A stretch of 7,611 nucleotides of DNA from an uncultured Bacilli bacterium (GCA_944358755.1 CALVRY010000054.1:1-7611), one strand, 5' to 3'; counted from the first letter of the stretch, positions 1 to 6,275 are shown. Program-made: numbers and translations. The notes: generated from the sequence alone by a model not told the origin.

Positions 1-435
1 CATGCCTTGTTTAATCCAAAGTTCTCTTGTTTCTAAATCTGTTGGGTGATAAGTAACATAAAGTTTTTCTTTTTCTAAACCAAAATATTTTTCATTAGTT
101 AAAATATCAAAAGCCCATTCAACAATTTCTTTTCTAAAGTAATCACCAATGGAAAAATTGCCTAACATTTCAAAAAATGTGTGATGACGAGCTGTTTTTC
201 CAACATTATCGATATCGTTCGTTCTAATACATTTTTGAACATTAGTAATTCTTTTACAATCTGGGACTTCACTGCCATCAAAATATTTCTTTAAAGCAGC
301 AACCCCAGCGTTAATCCAAAGTAAAGATGGATCATTATTAGGAACTAAACTTGCTCCTGGCTCAATCATATGTCCTCTTTCTTTGAAGAAATTAAGCCAA
401 GTTTCTCTTACTTGTTGACTAGTCATATATTTCAT
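1..435 (-). CDS. alaS: Alanyl-tRNA synthetase, N-terminal part (runs off the left edge)
   Basis: Alanyl-tRNA synthetase is a cytoplasmic class II enzyme that activates alanine with ATP and charges tRNA-Ala. The window holds the first 145 codons, all within the catalytic domain. The protein opens with MKYMTSQQVRETWLNFFKERGH and continues through a SLVPNNDPSLLWINAGV segment (the typical AlaRS motif 1 area) and then KCIRTNDIDNVG and RHHTFFEMLGNFSIGDYF, the strongly conserved motif 2 region with its ATP-binding residues. The ATG at 433-435 is chosen because AAGGAG at 443-448 lies 7 bases upstream; a second ATG three codons in (424-426) is less well placed. The gene lies directly behind a T-box leader carrying a GCC alanine specifier, which independently supports the call. 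The rest of the gene, including the editing domain, is outside the window. Confidence 0.97.
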   Translation of the reverse strand, partial: MKYMTSQQVRETWLNFFKERGHMIEPGASLVPNNDPSLLWINAGVAALKKYFDGSEVPDCKRITNVQKCIRTNDIDNVGKTARHHTFFEMLGNFSIGDYFRKEIVEWAFDILTNEKYFGLEKEKLYVTYHPTDLETRELWIKQGM

Positions 436-450
436 AACGTTTCTCCTTAA

Positions 451-478
451 AAATAAAAAAATCCTAGAAAATCTAGGA
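451..478 (-). terminator. Rho-independent terminator of the alaS T-box
   Basis: On the minus strand TCCTAGA and TCTAGGA pair as a 7-bp stem (462-478) around a TTT loop, followed directly by a T-run (461 down to 451, broken by one A). It lies between the T-box core and the alaS ribosome site. It is the default off structure and is disrupted when the antiterminator takes its 5' arm. Confidence 0.9.
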
Positions 479-503
479 ACGAAATAACCGCGGTACCATC
501 CTA
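474..503 (-). promoter_or_regulatory. T-box antiterminator helices
   Basis: The antiterminator forms from TAGGA (499-503) with TCCTA (474-478) and GCG (489-491) with CGT (479-481). They enclose the bulge TGGTACC (492-498) that binds the tRNA acceptor end. The TCCTA strand is also the 5' arm of the terminator at 462-478, so the two structures exclude each other, as in a classical T-box. Confidence 0.85.
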
Positions 504-621
504 TTTCTTAATCATTTTGATTAAGCACTTAATTTTTGAAATTTAATACTTGGAGTGGCTCATTTATTCATTCTTTAATGCTTTCACCTTAACGCATCTC
601 TCTATGAAAGAATTAAATAAA

Positions 622-694
622 TTTCTTTCCGCTAAAAATAATATATTTTTATTATTAAAAAGTAAACAATAAAACACTATTTAGCGGAAAGAAA
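622..694. repeat. Perfect 15-bp inverted repeat framing the alaS promoter
   Basis: TTTCTTTCCGCTAAA at 622-636 is repeated as its exact reverse complement at 680-694, with 43 bases between. Pairing fails at the adjacent inner and outer positions. The arm holds a CCGC core, so it is not simple A/T chance. The arms surround the whole alaS promoter, and the 622-625 end also forms part of the T-box stem I base. Its role is not known; see the findings. Confidence 0.9.
638..666 (-). promoter_or_regulatory. Promoter of the alaS T-box transcript
   Basis: A -35 box TTTACT (661-666, 4 of 6 matches to TTGACA) and a -10 box TATTAT (638-643, 5 of 6) are 17 bases apart. The predicted start lies about 7 bases downstream, just ahead of the 5' arm of T-box stem I. 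This geometry fits a sigma-A type promoter. The whole promoter lies within the 43-base spacer of the inverted repeat at 622-694. Confidence 0.75.
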
Positions 695-711
695 ATTGAG
701 CAAAAAATGAA

Positions 712-1314
712 CTATTTCTTGATGATGATTGCGTGAACTAAAGTAATGAGTCCACTAACGCCACTAAATACACCAAAAAGTAAAGATGGCAAATCTAAAA
801 TTTGAAGATTTTTAACTTCATTTAATTCGCCTAAAACGTCTTTGTTTATCGCAGGGAAAACATAGCTATCTGTACATAAAATTATAGCGCCAACAATAAT
901 TAATAAAGCAGCAATAAGTGAAATTTTCTTTTTTCTAAAGAATAAAATGGCGAGTACTAAACCCAAAAGAACTAAAATAATTCCAATAAAAACATAATAG
1001 TTGAATGCAAAATCAAATTTAGCAAAATCTGGTACAGTAACATCGCCCGTTTCAGCAGATTCTCCATTAACTGTTATTACTGTGTTTACATTATCTAGTT
1101 TTCCACCAAAAACTAAAGCCATACCCTTTAAACTTACAGCAATTGAATAAGTTATGGTCGTTAAAATAAAATTGATTTCTTGTGAGTAAGTTAATGTAAC
1201 GCCACTTGTTGGTAACATGCTTAGAAAAATTATTGCTCCAAGCGCCACAAAACCAACGATTAAAAACGTCCAAATGAGTCGACCAAAAAATGATCCTTTC
1301 CTTTTCTTAGCCAT
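712..1314 (-). CDS. Uncharacterised four-helix membrane protein
   Basis: I do not recognise this 200-residue protein. It has a basic start (MAKKRKG) and four hydrophobic segments at about 13-35, 104-126, 131-148 and 176-198. A roughly 70-residue loop between the first two contains acidic and Thr/Val-rich sequence (72-102). The charged RKKK between helices 2 and 3 and the two lysines at the C-terminus suggest, by the positive-inside rule, that both ends are cytoplasmic and the large loop is outside. There is no lipobox and no obvious cleavable signal peptide. AAGGAG at 1324-1329 lies 9 bases before the ATG, supporting the start. It ends with TAG, 18 bases before the inverted repeat that frames the alaS promoter, and lies 118 bases downstream of mnmA in the same direction. 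A stress, transport or envelope role is possible, but nothing in the sequence decides it. Confidence 0.85.
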   Translation of the reverse strand: MAKKRKGSFFGRLIWTFLIVGFVALGAIIFLSMLPTSGVTLTYSQEINFILTTITYSIAVSLKGMALVFGGKLDNVNTVITVNGESAETGDVTVPDFAKFDFAFNYYVFIGIILVLLGLVLAILFFRKKKISLIAALLIIVGAIILCTDSYVFPAINKDVLGELNEVKNLQILDLPSLLFGVFSGVSGLITLVHAIIIKK

Positions 1315-1335
1315 ATTTTTTATCTCCTTTTTTAA

Positions 1336-1364
1336 ATTATAGTGGAGTTTTGCATGGTTTTAAA
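1336..1364 (-). promoter_or_regulatory. Possible promoter of the unknown membrane protein gene
   Basis: TATAAT at 1336-1341 is a perfect -10 box, with TTTAAA at 1359-1364 as a weak -35 box 17 bases away. The expected start would fall at about 1329, at the first base of the ribosome site, giving an unusually short leader of about 15 bases. No terminator is visible after mnmA, so transcription from upstream is an alternative. Confidence 0.4.
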
Positions 1365-1432
1365 GAAAAAAGTTGGTTTTTTTAAATTTATTTTTGTTAT
1401 CTCAACAGATTAGTGTAATCCGTCGAATTCGA

Positions 1433-2563
1433 TTAATTTATTAACTTATTATTGTTATAAACTTTATCGATAATGCCTCCTCCTAGGCACACATCACCAT
1501 CATAAAATACACAAATTTGTCCAGGCGTAACTGCTTTGTATTTTTCATCAAATACTAGTTTTACATTGCCGTTTTCAAGATTATATAAAGTTACACCTTG
1601 ATCTTTTTGACGGTATCTAAATTTAACATTGATGTGGGTTCCATTAGGTATTTTCTCATTGAATAAATTAATATTATCAACGATACAAGAATCACTAAAA
1701 AGATGCTCATCTTCGCTTCCGCTTCCAACATAAAGAATGTTCTTTTCTACATCTTTTTTGCAAACAAACCACCCATTAGTAGGCATACCTTTTATGCCAC
1801 CTATTCCAAGACCTTTTCTTTGTCCAATAGTGTAATATATTACTCCATCGTGCTTTCCAATTACTTCATTTGTATCAATATCAACAATGTCACCTCTTTT
1901 TGCAGGAATGTAATTTTTTAAAAACTCTTTAAAATTTCTTTCACCAATGAAACAAACCCCTGTTGAATCTTTTTTATCTTCAACACTTTCTAAGTCAAGT
2001 TCGTGGGCGATTTTTCTAACTTCAGGTTTTGTAATATCACCAAGCGGAAAAAGGCAACTCTTAAGTTGATGAGAGGAAATTTGACTTAAAAAATAGGATT
2101 GATCTTTGTTTAAATCTTTCGCTTTTAATAGATAAGTTTTGCCGTCTTTATCGACTCTTTTTGCATAGTGTCCCATGGCAATCATATCACAGCCTTCTTT
2201 TTTGGCGTGTTCTAAAAATGGGCCAAATTTTATATATTTATTGCAAAAAACATCAGGATTTGGGGTTCTTCCTTTTTTATATTCGCTTAAAAAATATGAA
2301 AAAACATTATCCCAATATTCCTTTACATAATCTACTCTTTGAAGTTCTAGACCAAGTTTATTGGCAACAGCTAATGCATCTTGATAGTCCTTTTCTTGTG
2401 GGCAAATATCATCATCAACAGTAGGATTTCCTAAATAATCGTTATTTGCCATTGAATCCCAATTTCGCATAAAACAGCAAATAACTTCGTGACCCTCTTT
2501 CTTTAATAAATAGGCAGCAATTGCACTATCAACGCCACCACTTAATCCAACCATTACCTTCAT
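1433..2563 (-). CDS. mnmA: tRNA-specific 2-thiouridylase MnmA
   Basis: MnmA adenylates and then thiolates uridine 34 of the tRNAs for Lys, Glu and Gln, using sulfur passed on from a cysteine desulfurase. The 376-residue protein has the usual length. The ATP-binding PP-loop SGGVDS is at residues 8-13 and FMRNWD at 31-36. The first catalytic cysteine is C107 in NPDVFCNKYIKF and the second is C204 in DSTGVCFIG. The IGQRKGLGIGG segment and the C-terminal GGGII stretch mark the RNA-binding and beta-barrel domains. It starts one base after the dtd stop with only a weak ribosome site, so it is probably translated by coupling from dtd. In Bacillus the desulfurase gene iscS lies next to mnmA; none is visible here, so the sulfur donor must be encoded elsewhere. 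Confidence 0.97.
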   Translation of the reverse strand: MKVMVGLSGGVDSAIAAYLLKKEGHEVICCFMRNWDSMANNDYLGNPTVDDDICPQEKDYQDALAVANKLGLELQRVDYVKEYWDNVFSYFLSEYKKGRTPNPDVFCNKYIKFGPFLEHAKKEGCDMIAMGHYAKRVDKDGKTYLLKAKDLNKDQSYFLSQISSHQLKSCLFPLGDITKPEVRKIAHELDLESVEDKKDSTGVCFIGERNFKEFLKNYIPAKRGDIVDIDTNEVIGKHDGVIYYTIGQRKGLGIGGIKGMPTNGWFVCKKDVEKNILYVGSGSEDEHLFSDSCIVDNINLFNEKIPNGTHINVKFRYRQKDQGVTLYNLENGNVKLVFDEKYKAVTPGQICVFYDGDVCLGGGIIDKVYNNNKLIN

Positions 2564-2564
2564 A

Positions 2565-3017
2565 TTAAAAACCTAACTCTTTACTATCTAAAACAATGGT
2601 AAAAGGACCATCATTTATTAAATTAATTTTCATATCTGCGCCAAAAACGCCTTCTTTGACTTCAAGATTATTCTTTCTTAATTCATCATTAAAATCTTTA
2701 TAAAGAAGAATTGATTCTTCACCTTTTAAAGCTTCAATAAAACTTGGTCGATTACCTTTTTTTAGATTTGCATATAAAGTAAATTGAGAAACAGATAATA
2801 TTTCTCCATTTACATCAAAAATTGATAAATTAGTTTTACCATTTTTATCTAAAAATACTCTTAATTTTGCGACTTTTTGAGCCATTTTTTGGACGATTTC
2901 GTGATTATCGCCTTGAGTAAAAGACACTAAAAGCAAGTACCCTTTTTCTATTTCAGATACTAATTTTTCATCGATAGTTACGCTTGCTTTTTTAACAATT
3001 TGAAGAACAATTTTCAT
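2565..3017 (-). CDS. dtd: D-aminoacyl-tRNA deacylase
   Basis: DTD cleaves D-amino acids from tRNA, and in known cases also glycine from mischarged tRNA-Ala, protecting translation after synthetase errors. From the chosen start it has 150 residues, normal for the family. The active-site motif SQFT is at residues 77-80, NRPSF at 89-93, FGADM at 125-129 and the Gly-cisPro motif NDGPFT at 135-140. Minor departures are Q-I-V where most members have Q-R-V near residue 6, and EG in place of the common TG before FGA. An ATG at 3021-3023 would add two residues. The inner ATG at 3015-3017 is preferred because it matches the family N-terminus (MKIVLQ) and because the predicted transcript starts at or next to it. 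No ribosome site is visible. The gene is followed after one base by mnmA. Confidence 0.95.
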   Translation of the reverse strand: MKIVLQIVKKASVTIDEKLVSEIEKGYLLLVSFTQGDNHEIVQKMAQKVAKLRVFLDKNGKTNLSIFDVNGEILSVSQFTLYANLKKGNRPSFIEALKGEESILLYKDFNDELRKNNLEVKEGVFGADMKINLINDGPFTIVLDSKELGF

Positions 3018-3024
3018 AAACATA

Positions 3025-3053
3025 ATTATATTAAATAGACACTAAAATGTGTA
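3025..3053 (-). promoter_or_regulatory. dtd-mnmA promoter, probably leaderless
   Basis: A perfect -10 box TATAAT (3025-3030) and a -35 box TACACA (3048-3053, 4 of 6) are separated by 17 bases on the minus strand. The start expected 7 bases downstream falls at about 3018-3017, the first base of the dtd ATG, so the message would have no 5' leader. This agrees with the lack of a Shine-Dalgarno sequence. Confidence 0.6.
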
Positions 3054-3057
3054 TAAT
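3052..3057 (+). promoter_or_regulatory. -10 box of rarA, giving a near-leaderless transcript
   Basis: TATAAT at 3052-3057 lies 10 bases before the rarA ATG, so transcription should start about 2-4 bases before it. There is no Shine-Dalgarno sequence. I see no good -35 box (the 17-base position reads TATTAA). The hexamer overlaps the -35 box of the divergent dtd promoter by two bases. Confidence 0.5.
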
Positions 3058-3067
3058 TTTCGTAGTT

Positions 3068-4351
3068 ATGAAACGTCCATTAGCTTTCAGACTTCGACCA
3101 ACAAGTTTAGATGATGTTATTGGTCAAGAAGATTTAGTAGGTTCCCAAGGTTTTTTACGTAAAAGTGTTGAAAATAAAACACCTATTTCTTTTATTTTGT
3201 TTGGAGAACCAGGAACTGGAAAAACAACAATTGCTGAATGTTATGCAAATGCAATGGGTGCAAAATATTATCGAATTAATGCCACTAGCTCGAATAAAAA
3301 AGATTTAGTTGATGCAATAAATGATAGTAAAAATTACGAATGTCCCATTTTAATAATTGATGAAATTCATCGTTTAAATAAAGATAAACAAGATATTTTA
3401 TTGCCAGCACTTGAAGATGGCACAGTTTATTTAATTGGTGCAACCACCGCTAACCCTTATATTTCAATAAACAAAGCTATCAGAAGTCGTTGTCATCTTT
3501 TAGAAGTTAAAAAATTAAGTGTTGATCAACTTGAAGTAGGTTTAAAAAAAGCCATTACTTCACCAAAAGGCTTAAATAATCAAATAAATATCGATGAAGA
3601 TTCAATTCGTTATATTGCAAAACAATCAAACGGCGATTTTAGATTTGCCTTAAATTATCTAGAAATTATCGATGTTACTTATAAAAACGAAGAAATTAAT
3701 CTCGAAAAAGTCAAAAAAGTCATTAAAGTACCAAATTCTGGTATAGATAATGATGAAGATGGACATTATGATGCTGTAAGCGCACTTCAAAAATCAATTC
3801 GTGGAGGCGATGTAAATGCAGCTTTATTTTATGCTTCAAGATTACTTGCTGCTGGAGATTTAGATTCTTTAACCCGTAGACTTCTTGTTACTGCTTATGA
3901 AGATATCGGAATTGCAAATCCTCAAGCTTGCATGAGAACAAAAATTGCAATTGAATCTGCATATGATGTTGGACTTCCTGAAGCCATTATTCCAATTTCA
4001 GTTGCTATTGTCGATCTCGCTTTATCACCAAAATCCAAAGCAGCATATATGGGTATGGCACGAGCTATGGAAATAAATCAAGATTTACCAATTGATGTTC
4101 TTGATTATTTACGTTATACACCTGTTAATGTAAGTGAAGACGAAAAGTATCCTTACGATATGCCAGATGTTTGGCCACATCTTCAATATTTACCAGATAT
4201 TATTAAAAATCAAAAATTCTTTATTATTAACAAAGATGCTGAATCAAGCTATGAAAAATTTTTAAACGAACAATATAAAAAACATTTGTCAATGATCCGT
4301 AGTAAAGACATTAAGCAAATGAAGAAATTATACGGAAAAAAGGCTAAATAA
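3068..4351 (+). CDS. rarA: Replication-associated recombination protein A (RarA/MgsA AAA+ ATPase)
   Basis: RarA is a DNA-dependent AAA+ ATPase related to clamp-loader subunits and WRNIP1. It acts at stalled replication forks and binds SSB. The 427-residue protein is close to the usual 420-450. Residues 1-20 (MKRPLAFRLRP...DDVIGQ) match the family N-terminus. Walker A GEPGTGKT is at 46-53, Walker B ILIIDE at 94-99, the sensor 1 region IGATTANP at 123-130, and IRSRC with its arginine-finger residues at 138-142; a sensor 2-like GDFRFALNYLE segment follows. The C-terminal part (LARAL-type tetramerisation region with AYEDIGIANPQ and AAYMGMARA) is complete. An in-frame ATG at 3047 would add seven residues (MCIIFVV) unlike the family and would lie upstream of the likely -10 box, so the ATG at 3068 is used. 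It is divergent from dtd and convergent with the next gene. Confidence 0.96.
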   Translation: MKRPLAFRLRPTSLDDVIGQEDLVGSQGFLRKSVENKTPISFILFGEPGTGKTTIAECYANAMGAKYYRINATSSNKKDLVDAINDSKNYECPILIIDEIHRLNKDKQDILLPALEDGTVYLIGATTANPYISINKAIRSRCHLLEVKKLSVDQLEVGLKKAITSPKGLNNQINIDEDSIRYIAKQSNGDFRFALNYLEIIDVTYKNEEINLEKVKKVIKVPNSGIDNDEDGHYDAVSALQKSIRGGDVNAALFYASRLLAAGDLDSLTRRLLVTAYEDIGIANPQACMRTKIAIESAYDVGLPEAIIPISVAIVDLALSPKSKAAYMGMARAMEINQDLPIDVLDYLRYTPVNVSEDEKYPYDMPDVWPHLQYLPDIIKNQKFFIINKDAESSYEKFLNEQYKKHLSMIRSKDIKQMKKLYGKKAK

Positions 4352-4358
4352 CTATTGA

Positions 4359-4400
4359 AATCAAAAAAAGCACGAAATCTTAACTCGTGCTTTTTTGATT
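4359..4400. terminator. Bidirectional terminator between rarA and the Bax inhibitor-1 family gene
   Basis: GCACGA and TCGTGC pair around a 9-base loop (4370-4390). The stem continues as an A-run/T-run (4363-4369 with 4391-4396) and, after one bulged A, as AATC/GATT. Both strands therefore read a stem followed by a T-run. It starts 8 bases after the rarA stop and ends 6 bases from the stop of the convergent gene at 4407, so it can serve both. Confidence 0.92.
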
Positions 4401-4406
4401 CGATTT

Positions 4407-5228
4407 TTAATTGTTTCTACTACTTGCAACAATTACAAGCAAGAAACGTAAGATGTAAATAAATAAATTAATGAAGTCAGAATATAAATTTAATGCACAA
4501 TATAGAGCTAAATTTTTACTTCCGGCACCATGTTCAGCAATTGTTCTAATTCTTGCCATGTCAACTGCAACCATAATAAGAATGAAAACAAGCATAACTA
4601 CTTCAACGAGTAAATAAAGCCAAATTGATGCTTCAAATAATGCCCAATTGCCACCTAATAAACCAAAAGGTATAATTACTAAATTTAAAAGTGAAAGCAA
4701 TATGACTGCAATTGAGAAACCAAGTAATACCTTAGTCCATGTAGCAAGTTTGTTATGTGTTAAATAACCAATTCCAGCCATTCCAACGAATAATACAGCC
4801 GTAATTAATAAGGCACATCCGATAATATATGCATCTCCGATGAAGAAAGATAAAGAAGATAGCATAATGCCCATTATTACAGAATAAAGAATATAAGGAA
4901 CAAGAATTGATCCGCTTCCTTTTAAAGATTTAAACGTAATAACGAAAGAAACAATTAATAATGCAATTGCGCTTACAACTAACAAAATTGAATAAGCCAT
5001 CATTGATGTTTCTTCAATGTAAATGACTCCATCATCGCCAATTGTCGACATTGGCCAAATCGAGCCAAATATCCAGGAAGTAAGTAAACTTACTACGCCA
5101 GTTAATAAAATACCTAATCCAAAGTACAAGAAAATTTGAGTATAAAATTTACTCTTAGAAGTTTTGTTTTCAAAAATTTCACTAACCACTTCACTTCTTT
5201 GTTCTTGTTGTTGTGCATAATTTTCCAA
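4407..5228 (-). CDS. Bax inhibitor-1 family integral membrane protein
   Basis: Members of this family (YetJ/YbhL/YccA, UPF0005) are seven-helix membrane proteins. The Bacillus protein YetJ is a pH-dependent calcium leak channel; the role of most bacterial members is unsettled. The 273-residue protein has a polar N-terminal tail (1-28) and about seven hydrophobic segments near 29-53, 75-98, 107-127, 131-152, 163-190, 197-222 and 246-268. The family signature is near the C-terminus: VAVDMARIR with D223, then ALNLYSDFINLFIYILRF with D251, which correspond by motif to the aspartate pair of the YetJ pore. Translation starts at TTG (5226-5228), supported by GGAGGT 8 bases upstream. The gene stands alone, between its own possible promoter and a bidirectional terminator. 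I am confident of the family, not of the substrate. Confidence 0.88.
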   Translation of the reverse strand: MENYAQQQEQRSEVVSEIFENKTSKSKFYTQIFLYFGLGILLTGVVSLLTSWIFGSIWPMSTIGDDGVIYIEETSMMAYSILLVVSAIALLIVSFVITFKSLKGSGSILVPYILYSVIMGIMLSSLSFFIGDAYIIGCALLITAVLFVGMAGIGYLTHNKLATWTKVLLGFSIAVILLSLLNLVIIPFGLLGGNWALFEASIWLYLLVEVVMLVFILIMVAVDMARIRTIAEHGAGSKNLALYCALNLYSDFINLFIYILRFLLVIVASSRNN

Positions 5229-5236
5229 GATAAGTA

Positions 5237-5242
5237 ACCTCC
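5237..5242 (-). promoter_or_regulatory. Ribosome binding site that fixes a TTG start
   Basis: GGAGGT lies 8 bases before the TTG at 5226-5228, ideal spacing. No in-frame ATG is close upstream, and the first internal methionine is far into the protein, so this strong site is the main evidence for the non-ATG start. Confidence 0.85.
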
Positions 5243-5253
5243 ATCCAATAAAG

Positions 5254-5259
5254 ATTATA
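5254..5259 (-). promoter_or_regulatory. Possible -10 box of the Bax inhibitor-1 family gene
   Basis: TATAAT at 5254-5259 lies 11 bases ahead of the ribosome site, giving a short leader of about 20 bases. I do not see a convincing -35 box at the 16-18 base positions, and AT-rich sequence makes chance hexamers common. Confidence 0.4.
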
Positions 5260-5457
5260 ATATTAATACAAGATTAAAGCACTCATTGTTTGAAGTTTTA
5301 CAAAAAATAATTCAAATTTCAAAAACATGAAAATCGGCTTTTTCCAATTTTTTCCGTGGAATTTTGAAAAAAATCCAGAAATACTTAAAATTCTAGGCTT
5401 TTTTTGCAAAAACCCTGCAAATTTTCACTTTTTTTCTAATATTTTTCTACTTAATAG
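5260..5457. other. AT-rich spacer without a recognisable gene
   Basis: Together with the flanking promoter and terminator this forms a 279-base gap between two minus-strand genes. It has long A- and T-runs and no credible reading frame. The only ordered structure I see is a dyad TTTGCA-N7-TGCAAA at 5403-5421 and a looser TTTGAA-N16-TTCAAA at 5289-5316. Both are short enough to be chance in such sequence. I see no RNA gene. Confidence 0.5.
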
Positions 5458-5488
5458 AAAAAAGACGGGCTTTTTTACCCATCTTTTT
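5458..5488 (-). terminator. Terminator of the gap-pgk-tpiA cluster
   Basis: On the minus strand AAAAAGATGGGT (5477-5488) pairs with GCCCGTCTTTTT (5459-5470) over 12 positions, including two G-U wobbles, around an A6 loop, and ends in a T-run. In plus-strand RNA the two wobbles become A-C mismatches, so the structure favours minus-strand transcription. It begins 19 bases after the tpiA stop. Confidence 0.9.
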
Positions 5489-5507
5489 AAGTAGCCATTA
5501 GTTTAAA

Positions 5508-6269
5508 TTAATCGATATAAGAAGTTAAAAGTTCTTTATATGATTCAACTTCTAAACTTGCTCCACCAACTAAGGCACCATCAACATCTTTTTGTGATAA
5601 GTAACCTTTAACTGATGCAGGTTTAACACTTCCGCCATATAAAATTCTAACTTTGTTAGCAACTTTTACATCGTAAAGTGATTTAATTGTTGTTCTAATG
5701 AATTTACAAATATCTTCAGCGATTTCTTCACTAGCATTTTTGCCTGTGCCGATTGCCCAGATTGGTTCATAAGCTACTACGACTTTTGATGCATCTTCAT
5801 AAGCAACATCTTTAAATCCAGCGATAATTTGTTCTTTAACAAATTCTTTTGTTTTGCCTTCGTTATATGTTTCTAAAGATTCGCCGCAGCAATAAACTGG
5901 AACCATACCATTTTTTAATAAAGCAAGAATCTTTTTGTTACATTTTTCACTTGTTTCGCCATCATATGTTCTTCTTTCAGAGTGACCAATGATAACCCGG
6001 TTAATTCCGATTTCTTTTAACATAGGAATTGAAACTTCACCAGTAAAAGCACCATGATCTTCATAATGGCAGTTTTCAGCACCAACAATTAAAGAATTTT
6101 TAATAATCTTTTTGACTGGAACTAAATCGATATAAGGAACACAAACACCCATATCAACTTTATTTGATCTTGCAAGTTTTCCAAGATCTTTACTAGCTTT
6201 TGCAAATTCAATTGCTTGGCTAGGTGTTTTGTTCATTTTCCAGTTTCCGAGTAATAATTTTCTTCTCAT
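5508..6269 (-). CDS. tpiA: Triosephosphate isomerase
   Basis: Triosephosphate isomerase interconverts dihydroxyacetone phosphate and glyceraldehyde 3-phosphate in glycolysis; it is a cytoplasmic TIM-barrel homodimer. The 253 residues match the usual 250 or so. GNWKMN is at residues 8-13 with N9 and the substrate-binding K11, the catalytic H96 lies in IIGHSERR, and the catalytic base E168 in AYEPIWAIGTGK, which runs into the flexible loop 6. The phosphate-binding LYGGSVKP and GALVGGASL segments are intact near the C-terminus, so the enzyme should be active. It starts 6 bases after the pgk stop with no clear ribosome site beyond a GGA overlapping that stop, which points to translational coupling. 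It is the last gene before the cluster terminator. Confidence 0.98.
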   Translation of the reverse strand: MRRKLLLGNWKMNKTPSQAIEFAKASKDLGKLARSNKVDMGVCVPYIDLVPVKKIIKNSLIVGAENCHYEDHGAFTGEVSIPMLKEIGINRVIIGHSERRTYDGETSEKCNKKILALLKNGMVPVYCCGESLETYNEGKTKEFVKEQIIAGFKDVAYEDASKVVVAYEPIWAIGTGKNASEEIAEDICKFIRTTIKSLYDVKVANKVRILYGGSVKPASVKGYLSQKDVDGALVGGASLEVESYKELLTSYID

Positions 6270-6275
6270 ATTTAA

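Larger units (their letters stand above)
440..640 (-). promoter_or_regulatory. T-box riboswitch leader of alaS (alanine specifier GCC)
   Basis: This 5' leader senses uncharged tRNA-Ala and lets alaS be transcribed when it is present. All the expected parts can be paired. The base of stem I is GAAATTTA (618-625) with TAAATTTC (538-545). An upper helix joins 607-613 with 570-576, and an apical hairpin spans 578-597. AGAGAG lies at 598-603. A GCC triplet followed by A sits at 557-559 in the stem I internal loop and is the likely specifier. Stem III is CTTAATC/GATTAAG at 507-525. The conserved T-box core TGGTACCGCGG is at 488-498, and its TGGT (495-498) matches the ACCA end expected of tRNA-Ala. 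The core and helices are read directly; the specifier placement is inferred from position and from the downstream gene. Confidence 0.93.

Noticed and set aside
1091..1273. Minus-strand 60-codon frame within the unknown membrane protein gene
   Set aside because: It is a second frame of the same strand. The longer frame has the ribosome site and membrane segments.
1408..1432. Small hairpin GATTA/TAATC and palindrome TCGAATTCGA after mnmA, considered as a terminator
   Set aside because: The hairpin is only 5 bp and no T-run follows on the minus strand, so it does not qualify as an intrinsic terminator.
1703..1921. Plus-strand 72-codon reading frame
   Set aside because: It lies wholly inside mnmA on the other strand, has no ribosome site, and mnmA has intact catalytic motifs across the region.
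2161..2424. Plus-strand 87-codon reading frame
   Set aside because: It is antisense to the N-terminal half of mnmA, with no ribosome site and no recognisable domain.
3047..3067. Longer rarA start at 3047
   Set aside because: The added residues do not match the family, no ribosome site is present, and the start would lie upstream of the likely -10 box.
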